Below are positions 1 to 11,624 of a DNA stretch of 64,000 nucleotides, one piece after another (position 1 is the first letter of the stretch; each line of letters starts with the position of its first letter). Source of the DNA: Pachyseris speciosa (Eukaryota; Cnidaria; Anthozoa; Scleractinia; Pachyseridae); NCBI GenBank assembly GCA_016490735.1, contig JAEMWC010000247.1:239501-303500 (forward strand), read 5' to 3'. Under the pieces are notes generated by a model. It was not told the origin of the DNA. It searched no databases and was given only the letters and a program-made list of their open reading frames with translations. Position numbers and translations under genes: made by a program.

Positions 1-102
1 TGGGTGGCGTATCAAGGAGCACCGCCAGAGGGATTGACGGGAACGATAAAGTTGCAGAAGTGGTGGTCTGGAACCAACTGTGCAGATGTTACCTTTCCCG
101 CG
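1..102 (+). CDS. Copy A exon: end of first H-lectin-like repeat
   Basis: Frame 1 reads [11 protein letters not shown] and later WWSGTNC, then stops at a gtaggc donor at 103. It resembles the C-terminal strand of the H-type-lectin-like repeat that is reiterated downstream. The exon runs off the window start, so its acceptor is unseen. It ends in phase 0 and splices cleanly to 1302. It lies outside the duplicated segment and has no counterpart in copy B. Confidence 0.65.
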
Positions 103-3100
103 GTAGGCTACGAATATTTAATAATTGGTTTATGCTCTTGCGTGCGTATATCGAGTTCTAATGCACGCAGGAAGTTTGTAGAGCGCAAGAGAAGCATAAG
201 AGTTCCTCGAGGGGTAGTCGAGAGGAACTCTTATGCTTCATGAATGCTTTCCAAACATCCCAAGTGCATCATAACTTGATATGGGCACAGCTAAATGCAT
301 GAACAAATTAAATTGTTTTGCAATATTGTTATTTGAAGAGTAGCTTGACAAAAACCAGCACAAAGTTGCAAAAAAAAAAAAAAAAAATTTCCGCAAGAAG
401 GAATCTTCTTTCTGACTTTTTATATAATTGGTCCTAATATGTGTGGAACGCTCGCCGCCATGACGTCTGTATGCTTTGCTTTTCATCAACTGGTGTTCTT
501 ATAAAATTTAATTCTTTGTCCATTTTGTTTGGACGAAAAATGTTTTAAACCGCGTAAGCTCCTCGAGTGGGAAAGGTCGAGTTTGCTTACGCAATGATCG
601 TGCTCACTAATATGATGCACACTTTCAATAAGTGTACTGAATTTGACTGCGTGAATTTACTCAGTACACTGTATCTATGTTACAGGTTATGAAGACCGAT
701 CAAAAATGAGAATTATTCCAATTAACATTTAACTGAAACCAGTAATATTTCCATTCGTCCAAAACATATGCTATGATTTACTCTTAACCTATATGGTAGG
801 CTTTTCCGCAGCTTTCGATAGACATGGTAACGTCAACTGCTAATTGTAGTCTTAGGCAGCATTTAGTGGCGATAGATGCTTATCATAGGTCAGCATGTTG
901 TAAAACTTTTTTATTTTCTAAAACCTCGTTGTCTCAGAGGATTTGCATTTTACAAGTTCATTTATTGCTTGGCCAGTACGAATAGATCCAGTAACGCTAG
1001 TTTGCCTTCGCTTAATTTTATGAAATATTAATAGCAAACTAATAGTATGACACGTTACCCAGTTTAAGACAATCTTTTATGACTAGAGGTTTGCACGTGT
1101 TACAGAATTGCACTCCCCGAGTAATTAGAGTCGGTCCAAGGATTATTACCGGAGGCTAACGGTTCTTTACTTTGGCAGTTCGTTAGCAATAACAATCCAA
1201 ATATATCTCAGGGCGAAAATCTTTATGACCTCCATAATTTCCTTTTCAAATAACAAAAGTGCAACCAACGTCAAACAATTTCGTATGCTCTTTGTTTTCA
1301 GGGCAAGTTTGTGGAGGCACCAGTAGTTCTTGTGACGTCAGAGCATTTAAGGACTGGGAAAAAATACGATGCAGCTCTAATTTGGAATGAGGATACTACG
1401 AAGGATTCTTTCAAGACGTGTCTTCGTGAAATGCAAAATTTTGATGGAAAACATGAAGATATTAACGTGGTAGGTGTTAAACAAATGTTGTGATAGTAAA
1501 AAGGAAAAATCGTCGGAATGAAAAGCAACTGCTTCTAATAATTCCAAACATATATAACTGGAGCTTTGAAATGATATTCCATAATAGTCTATATGGAAAA
1601 ACCGAAAAGTAAGAAGTGTGATTATAGTTACAAGTCCGCCAATTCTGAGCCTGACCACCACAACTGTCACTCTGTCCTATTGAAGGGCGTCACCCTAGAG
1701 GAGATCTTCATTTCTTGAACAAAGAAACAGTGAAAGGAGTTTTGCTACTAACGTAACACTAACAAATACTTTCAGGGTTTGTTTATGACAGGAATTGTCC
1801 AAACATTATGTGAAAAAAATGTCTCAGAACACGTCGCACACTAACGTCCACTAAGCGTAAATACCAAAGACACGGTCGATCATTTTAACAATTCAGTGCC
1901 GTTTAATAATCTTTCTTGACAGAACTGGTTTGCGTTTTCCAAACTTCACAAGCCACTGTTTACCGAGCATGGCGTTGTCCATTTTCCAAACACAAATCCA
2001 CCAACAGATGAAAACAACAATGCTTACTGTCAGGTAAAAGTAGCTAGCTCCAGAGATGGAATAGTAGAGGCCGTGCATGCGCATTACTGGAATTACCCAG
2101 TAAGCCGGATATTATAACCTCTTTGTGCACAATACAAATGCAATGGGTAGGTTACTTTGACATAGTTGGAAAATATGAGGTTGCATGGCATCATAAGGAA
2201 ACATGAACTCATCCGAAACATGTTTAAGTGTTGCAGACCATGCGATGGAGGGAATGACTATTTTATGCAATTTTTACAAGCCATGCTACTGAAAGGCCTA
2301 CAACATATAGGGTAGAGAATCTAGCCATTAGACCCACCCTTGATTTTCACTGTACACTTACAATTCACACTTAATTGTTTATCATTGCATGAAGTGATAA
2401 GATATACTATGTGAGCTTTTAACACTTGAAGTATGCCAGTATGTGATGCCGTTTGAAATCTTCAGTATGCATATGTCATGATTTATGCATAAAATAGTGT
2501 TACAGCATTAATTCATGTGACATTACAAGCAGATTAAGATTGCTGAGGAAATTGAGTCTATTACATTGTTTTTCTTAATTTTTTTAAACTTGTTTTTCAA
2601 TTATTTAAATTACCCATTTTTAATAGCATCAAGAAGGGATAACAGCTTTACCTTAGTACTTTTGTTTGCAGTTCGTCTCATTTACAAGAAATTACAACAC
2701 CACACCCACAGTTCTCCTATCAGCCAATCACAGCACAACCGAAAGTGGCAACTCGGCTCCAGTCCACAATGGTATTGCGACCTGGATTGAGGCACGATTT
2801 TCCTTTATACCTGGTTATGCAAAACATTAAGACCTCCGTTACCACACCCTCTTCATCCAAGGGCATTAAAAAGTAGAGCTAAGAACACGTCTTGGAGTTT
2901 TAAAGCACTTAGTGACAAGTGGTCATTGTGGCCCATCAAATCTCTCAAATCACTGAGAGAATCGTATGCATACATATATGTGTAACTGTTAATTGCACAT
3001 TTTTAACGAATATACTGCGACTACATGCTTTTAAGTGTTACTTTATTCATTAACGCAGTGGGGACAATAAAAAAGAATCATTAATAACATTGAAACAAAC

Positions 3101-6100
3101 ACGAAAACAAAATATGACAAAAAACAACAAAATACAAGAGGATTAGTTATGTCAACATTATAGGCAACCGAAAACTAAGAGAAGAACCTCTATCGGCAAC
3201 TTGAATATTAAACAAAGGTACTAATTAAAGCTTTCTCTGGTACAGCTAAGCTGTTGCAATTGTATGGCACGGGTAAAGCAGAAAGAACAGCCAGTAAATT
3301 TCCTGAATGTTTATATTTATAGAACATGAATTCCTCTGGGTTCAGAGCCTGTGTCAAAGAATTGTACGAGACCCGCTACGATCCGTTATCAGTAAGTTAT
3401 GCCGTCCTTACAGGTGCGTTAGCATAGAAAACAGAGCATTTTGATAAACTAACAGATGTTATGCTGGGTTTACTCTTAACAAAATCTCATTGCTTTTTGA
3501 TTGACACCAATGTGTTTTAATTCAAGCTCGGCTGGAATTTCAGGCAAATTTTCAGGTATGCGATAACCCGCTCTAGTGTTAAGGGAAGGCACCAAAATAG
3601 AATATCAAAGATGAGGTACTCAACTTTGCGACAAATCAATTAACGTTACTTTATTGAGGCTATTTAATCTGTATTCTATAACGTTTAGTGAGCTCGGCCT
3701 AAAACAAATGGGTTGTGATTGGTTCAAATAAGTAAAAACAAAACATAGTCACTGTGGGGTTTGTAGAGCCAGTCGGTTGGTCGCGTTTCAGCATCGCCAT
3801 ATAGAATTCAAACTTCACAAACAACTGGAATGAGTCCAGCAATTGCAACCACAAAAAGCAGTAAGCGACATGCTTCTCTTCCCTAGGTTCAAGGTCCAAA
3901 TTGCGAAGTAAATAACTGATTCTCATCTGTAAGTCTGTTCGTCTTATGCGACGAAAGACAATGCTAGGTAAAATTGGCCCTTGATATTTCTGACTGTTCG
4001 AAATTAAACGATTATTTTTGGTGCAGATATCTGTGATCCAGGATGGAGCTACTTTAATGGCTTCTGTTACTACACAAGTGAGACGTGCACAAACTGGACA
4101 ACAGCGCTAAAAACATGCCGTCAACAGTACGCGGTACTTGCTGATGTCAACACCAATGAAGAAAATGTCTACTTGCAGCACCGCCACAATGGAGAAAAGT
4201 CGTGGTTGGGTTTTAATGACATGTCCACCGAGGGACGCTTCATTTGGGCGGATTGCGGAGCTGGGAATTTTACAGCTTGGGCCAAAAACCAACCAAACAA
4301 CTTTGGGGAAGAAGATTGCGTACACGCACTTGGTGTGGAGCACAACTACGAATGGAATGACGTGAGGTGCAGTGACTGTCATCAGTTTACTTGTAAGAAA
4401 GGTACGAAAAAGAAACATTTCAAGATCTGTCCCTTGAGGGGGCGAGATACTAAAAGGAGCTGCACGAAGACGCCTTTTTTGCCGGGGAAGGGGAGAGGAG
4501 GGAGGCTGCAAAAGGGTCGCTAGGAAATCTTTGCACCGTATGTTGGATTACCTATTCTTTTGGGAAAAAAAGGTAGAAACCAAAGAAAATGATGAGTTCA
4601 GACTCGGTGCTGACGTACCAACCGTAACGGAAAGCGTTTTGCAAAATGCTTTTTATTGGCATTGAAGAAAGAAAATGTGTGCTTGTACCTAGGGCTAACA
4701 CGTAGAAGATGGATACCCTCAGTGTCCTCACAAGTGCTACCGGGTGAATGAAAATGTTAACTCTGAAACTGACGGATAAGAATTAAGCCTACTAATTTGT
4801 TAACGGGAAAACCATGCTAACACATTTGCGACTATGCGCTATTCAACACATGCCAGTATAACAACTTTTATAAAGTACTAGTCGACAACAGAGGTCAGTA
4901 AAACTGGGCCTTACATTCAAACAAATATACAGCTATAGGAGGCGGGGCAAGTTAGAAAACTATAAAAAAAACCTTACAAACTAATCGAAAATAAGCATCG
5001 ACATAACTGAATATATGAAAGGATTGAAGACGTCATTGCTGTCGTCATCGTCATCGTTATTGTCATCGTTGTCGTTATCGTTATTTTCATGATCACCATT
5101 ATCGCTACTGCTGTCGTTGTTGTTATTATCATTGTTACTTTATTACGTCGAAATAATTGTTCGTAGAAACCCCTTGATGATCCGCTAACTTTAGTGGTAT
5201 TGCATTAGTTAATTACTTTATTACCTATTTTGATATCTAAATTTCACTTGCAATAGATAATTTAAAATAAAAAAACATTTTCGCATTTGTTAAGTCATCA
5301 GCACCTGCGATTTGGGTTTCTTAGAGTGGAAGGTGCCTCCACTTGTAAGTTTGAGTTTTAAAGAGGGCGCCACCTAAAAAAGAGGTGGAGTGCTGTGCCG
5401 TTTACGAAACCAAGGGGAAAATCAGGTCTTACCAACTCTTATTTATGTATTTATAGAGGTTTTAATAATTATTGTTGTTCCAATGTATTTTCCCATTACA
5501 AAAAAAGAGTTACATTTGTGAAGCAGCTAGTCTATGAAGGAAGCCTTTCATTGCTATAGAATGACTTAGTACATCATGCTCTATAATCTTTTGAGTCATT
5601 TCATCTATTTTTTATGTTATTTGACTTCATAAATTTGTATTTATTTTATTTTATTTTTCTGCACAGATCTGAACGAGTGTAACAGAAACAATTATTATTG
5701 TCATCAATTTGCTACGTGCACAAATTATCGAGGCTCTTTCAACTGCACCTGCAACATTCAACAAGGATTCATCGGAGATGGATTTCAATGCTATCTAAAT
5801 TATGCGGGTATGATCTGTACCACGTGACACGCAATCTTAGCATGACCACTTAACCCATTGGCACCCGTGCCGGCCAAAACCGGCCGCGAAGAACCACGTC
5901 CCTTGTACCGCTTGTGACGTCATCAGTTTTAATGCTCAAGGACGACTTTTACATCTAGCATGTGTAGAGGGAAGAGATCTTCCAAACTATACCCAAATGA
6001 GCAGCATTCCGTCAAACAGGCCGGAGAAAACGCAAAAACACCAAATGACGTTGAGCCCAAAAATTTGAATGAAAATCTTGTTCCACGACCCACCTACACT

Positions 6101-7813
6101 TCCTTCCACCTAATCCTATGATCCTAAAAGTTTGCCACAAATCTTTTCCCACTGAAAGGAAGCCTGGGAAATGCCCAGCAAGAGAAAAAGAAAGCGAGGC
6201 AAGAAAAGCGAAAGAAAAGGGGAGGAGAGAAAGCGAAAGATAGAAGGAGAGGGGGCGGTGAAACTTTTCAACCCCAAATTTTGTTTTCTGTTCATGCCCG
6301 AACTTAGAAAGCTAATATTAAGCATGAGGGACAGAAGGGCGCGATTAACTCCACCAGCAAACATAGTTTTGGGCAGTTTTGGTCTTTTTGGCTAGAATCT
6401 GGCCAGAAAACGGCTCGACGAGCTTCAAAAGGTGTTTTTCGGCAAAATGCTCGGTAGTCAATGGGTTAATGTGGATGAGAATGTGATATCAAAACTCATC
6501 AAGACCGAGGGTAAATCGTGCCCGGGAATATGATACAAACCTGGTCCTTGAAATAATACTGTGATACTATAATTATGCTTCGGACTTCAGACTATACTTC
6601 AGACTATACCGTCTTCCAAGATGTGGTGATAGGCTTTACTATGATTTCAGTCGGAAATTTTCAACAAATGTACGCTGTGCTCGACATGTGATATGATGCA
6701 TGTTGTTTTGTAAGAGAAGCATTACTGTATCCACTGCTCTGTCCGTTCCTCGATGTCAGCACGCTTTTTTGGAAGAACGAGGAACGGGATGGCCATGAAT
6801 GGTTGGAAGGACGTTAAAAGGTTGATTGATGAATGAACCGGTGTTCTTATGAGTTTTATTTCCTTTTAATTTTCTCCAGCTTGGCTGTCTAATTCTGCTA
6901 TTCTGGGAAATAATGTGGCTTACTTAACGCCACTGAGTAACTGGCTTAAACCTGTTGCACAGAGCCAGTTATCTGTCTGGAAGCGTTGTTGGCGTGCATC
7001 TGTAGACGGCTGGGCTGCATCAACGTTTCACTCACAGTGCGATAACAAGGGTCCAACTGTTACGATTGTAAAAGTCGGTAATTATATATTTGGAGGCTAC
7101 ACCAGCCTGTCCTGGGGTAAGTGACTTCTTTTGGTTGCCAATAACACTAAGATAATAGCGTCAAGGAGCAGGTACTTACTTTTAGTCTTTAAGTGCAGTA
7201 AAAACACAGTAAAAGAAGCCATGATTATCTTTGATAGGCTGAAGTGGTTCCTGCATATTGGATGAGCTTGTAGTGAGGAATCAGGCTAAAGAGCTTCTTA
7301 ACTCTATCGTGAAAACAATTATCTCTTAAAATTTGTTTGAATTAGTGAGTTATTGACCCGGACAGGTCACCCGAAACAATAGTAAACTTAATTTATAATA
7401 ATTATAAATAATAAGAGATAAGCATATTCATCAGAACAAGAACAGTGTATTTAGCAACAACAACAACAACCACCGATGTATGCATGTTGCTTTCATGGTG
7501 TCTCTGGCTAACAAAACCGTCGAAGAATCCAAACTTTTGTATTATTTACTGCACGTCTATACCGAGAGTAAACGGAAAATCAGACTCACTTGTTCGTAGA
7601 GTACAAACACTAAAGCTTGCATTATATTAATGAACCTGAAAAGCAATAACTGCATGAACAATAGAAAATAATAGAACTATTATTGTGTAGAAAATGTGGT
7701 TTATCGCTCTGACGAAGGGCTAACGCTCGAAACATCATTTTTGTGAATCCCTGTATGGTGGTCAATTTACATGAACAACTCCATTGATAAACCAAATTTT
7801 TGTGTTTTACTCC

Positions 7814-7849
<36 letters not shown>

Positions 7850-10800
7850 ATTCCCTTTAGTCATTTAATATATATATTTAGCCAAGCCTAAAAACGGAGC
7901 TCCAAAAGCATTCTTTTTCTACTGGCATTTACATATAGTCTGCTTGTCATATCACCCATCTGACCTCACTCAAGGTACAGACCCAATGCTGTAAAAAATA
8001 GTATGGAAAGGTGATCTGAGCCAGTGGCACAGTGGATTTGGACCCCCCGTGGATTTGCACCCTCCAGTCCAGATCTGCTTGTGGATCAGATTTGGACCTC
8101 CTAGTCCAGAACTGCTAGCAAATATGAATCCCCTTTTACGGATTTGGACCCCCACCCCTCCTAAAAACAAGCGTTCTATTCAGTAAGGTAATAAAAATTC
8201 CTTTCCAAACTGAGTTTGGAGATGTTAAAAAGCAAAATAAAAATATTGAGGTAGGTTTTTTTAAAAATAATCTTTAATACCTTGTGTAAAAAAGAACCTG
8301 CAACGCTAGTTTTCATCTATAAATTTTTAAAACATAACATTTCTTAACATCTTAGAGCAATACCTAAGGACAGGTCTGTTTCCCCGTTCAACTGTAGGCA
8401 ACTTAGCTACTTAGGTATGGTTTAGAGCCACTAGAAATTGGTGGAGAAGCCTGGTGATTGCTCCTTGGAATCAGTATCACATCAGATATATAGTGATTCA
8501 GATCATCACTTCATAATGAATGCAATTTCAATTATTCACAGCCTCCCATGAGACAGTCAGAAATCAGAAATTGTGTATCCTCTGGATATATGTATGCCTC
8601 ACAAAAATTATGAGAGAAAGATACATGGAAATCAATAAAAATATTTAGATGCTATGAATTAAGACCAAGATATTTCTTTTGATCAATTACTTCTTGACCT
8701 TACTATCACAAAGAAAAACTGCTTGCTAACATTAAGCTCATCACTCAATGCACCTACAGTGTTTTCAAAAAGAAATCCAGCTGCTCTTCTGGCCAGTTAA
8801 GTGCAAGACCAAACAACTTGATAATAAAATATTGGGCATTTGGTTGATACCACTATCAAGGTGATTCAACAAAGGAAAAGTGCTGAAAATCTGTGTTAGC
8901 CATCTTAACTTGATCTTAACATACTTCATCAAACATCAGAGATTCCATTAAACATTAATGCCAAATGTCATCCAAACATCCCACAAGATTGGTGTGACCA
9001 GCTACTAATAAAATTAATTGAAAGACTGTATGCAGGAGAAGGAAGTCCAAAGGATGTGTACATTGATGAGAAAGAGCTTACTTTAAGTTTAATTTTAAGT
9101 TTTAAGTTTAATAGTACTTTGTTTTGCGAATACAACTAAGTTGATACAAAACAAAAAAGTGCATGACTGGAGAATAATTGGGAGAAACTAAATTCCCATA
9201 CAAAGAATATTATCTAATATTACACATTCTAAAAACTAAGAGGTGAAATTTAAACGTGGCCCAAAGCTAACCTAATCAAATTAAATAAAATACTTGTCTC
9301 TTACAAGTCACCCCTGATTTGAGATTGAAACTAAAAATTATGAAGTAATCCAAAGCAAACCTAATTAAATTACATACTTGTCACTCACAAGCTACATCTG
9401 ATTTAAAATTAACACTAATAATGTAATAGATAGGACTTAAAACTGCTTAAAGAAGGTGCATGCATGATGTTCGATGGAACACCATTCCAGTCTGTTATGT
9501 AGCGATTAAAAAAAGAAAAGCTGAAGGCAGACAGACATTCTTGCCGGAGTCCTAACTAAATTAAACAAGACTTGCTAGTAATTAAAATAGCTTGTACTGA
9601 TAAAGCTAGGAAAATCGGTATTTATTTTGACATAAATGCCCCTAGAAAAGAAAATAAAGGGTACAAACTCTTCGTTTACAGCAGTCAACAGGAATTGACC
9701 GCGGTTCAGAAACAACAGAACAACAAACATATTACAAGAAAATAAAGCACAATACGAATAATATTTCTTCGAAGATTCTTGGAGAAGGTGGAGAAATTAG
9801 ACAAGTAACAAAACTATCTTGTATTAAGCTACAAAAATTGCTTAGCAAATTTGACATAAATGTCCGTAGAAAAGACAAAAAAGAGGTCCGCGCCTAATCG
9901 TTTAGAGCAGTCAACAGGAATCACTGAGACAGCAATCACTCGGAATGCGACAGAGCTGAATAATAGAGCCATTTCTCACAAAATCTTTCCTTGGCTTACA
10001 CAGAACACTTAAGTGCTTTGATAGTTTTACTGTTACTTCCCATGTCTTCCGAAGAACCTTCTTTAATTAATGATTCTCAGTGGCAAAACATCATCCAGAT
10101 AACGAAGAAAGCGCTTGCCAAACCAAACGAGCATTTCTCTCGCAGACCCGTCCACTATAAAATGTATCAAAACCAGCCAGCCAGTCAACCCATTTCGCTG
10201 TTTTTATCATCCAAACACTGATTCTTACCGGTTCAAACAAATTAAGCCGACATGTTTAAAGACGGCGAAACTTAATGGTTGTTTACAGGCTGCTTTCGAC
10301 GAAGATCTCTTAAAGACTTTTCTCAAATGACGAGTGAAGCGCGCTGGGTTTTGAGTGTTTTGGCAGCATTTTGACAACTTTATGTGAGATTTTGAGAAGT
10401 GCACATGCACATGCATTTGATCGGATTTTTTATTTCTACTCGAGCTTGAGTTTCCGCCTTTAATCCTTAATTTTACGAGGACTCATTGCGATTACGTCTT
10501 ATTAAGATAAGGGCAAAAGTTTCTTAACGCTATTGAGGGAGCAAGGTCGAAAAACAGTCAGCCAAGCCGAGTAAAAACACTCGTTCGCTTGCAAAGAAAA
10601 CAACGTAACAAAACAAACAAACAATTCAACTACTTCTTTGCGTCCAAAACGAGTACATATGATTGTTATTTATATCCATTCCAGAGAAAAATAAAGTTTC
10701 ATTCCTGAACAAAAGTAACAAGGATTAAACCAAATGTTAAGCTTCTATTTATTTAATTTACCTCACTGTCCTATGTTGTAGAGGTTTCTACCACTTGAAA

Positions 10801-11505
10801 ATACGTAAGCTTCAGTAAAGTAAAAACAAGCATCCGCAAAAATAGCAAACGGTTTGTCCAAAGAAAGAGCTTCTTCCACAGAGTTTGAGCTACTCATTCC
10901 TCCCATTAGTACCGGTGAACTGTTAAGTGACTTGTCTTGGTGAGATGCAAGATGCCGCGGTGAACTGAAATCCTTTGAAGCGTTGAATTATAAGCTTACT
11001 GTTTTCAACCGCACAATCTTTGAAGCTTTTCCTGAGAAAAATCTTTCGTCCTTCCTTTCATCACTTGAAAATTCACCTTCCGGAGTATCTTTTGACAAGT
11101 TCTTGATTTTTATGCATTTTACGCGAAAGACAAACTTCGATCGAAGAAGATGAAGTTGTTTTGCTCAAAATAAAGAAACCAACTGAATGTGAAGTTACGA
11201 GCCGCAGAAAGCGCGCGAAAAATTTTAAAGACCTCGATTTGGTTTGGGTGTCCCACACCTGGCTTGAGCCTGCGATCCAATCGAAAGCAAGTACCTGGTC
11301 AGCGGTCAACTTCAAAAAAACAGATGACCTCGATGAGGTCTTAACTTGAGTCCGCGATATGGTCACGTTACACTGGTCAGCAGATACCTTGTTTTGACAG
11401 GTGTCAATTGGCTATAAGATGGATGTCCAGTATCAAAGACGTACGCTGTAAACTAGCAGGTCAGCTGGGCCAGGTGGAGTATGGCCGCCATGTTGGATTA
11501 TTATG

Positions 11506-11536
<31 letters not shown>

Positions 11537-11592
11537 GACTCCGTCGTCGTCGTCGTGCGTACGCGCCCACGAGTAATACCGCTAGCCATTTT

Positions 11593-11624
<32 letters not shown>

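Noticed and set aside
1893..2084. Minus-strand small membrane protein
   Set aside because: It is antisense to a phase-correct lectin-repeat exon (1923-2033).
4107..4511. 134-codon minus-strand protein
   Set aside because: Antisense to the CTLD exon, which has intact splice sites and lectin motifs.
11073..11366. Possible gene in the copy-A-specific intron
   Set aside because: No recognisable motif, no clear splice context, and absent from unit B.
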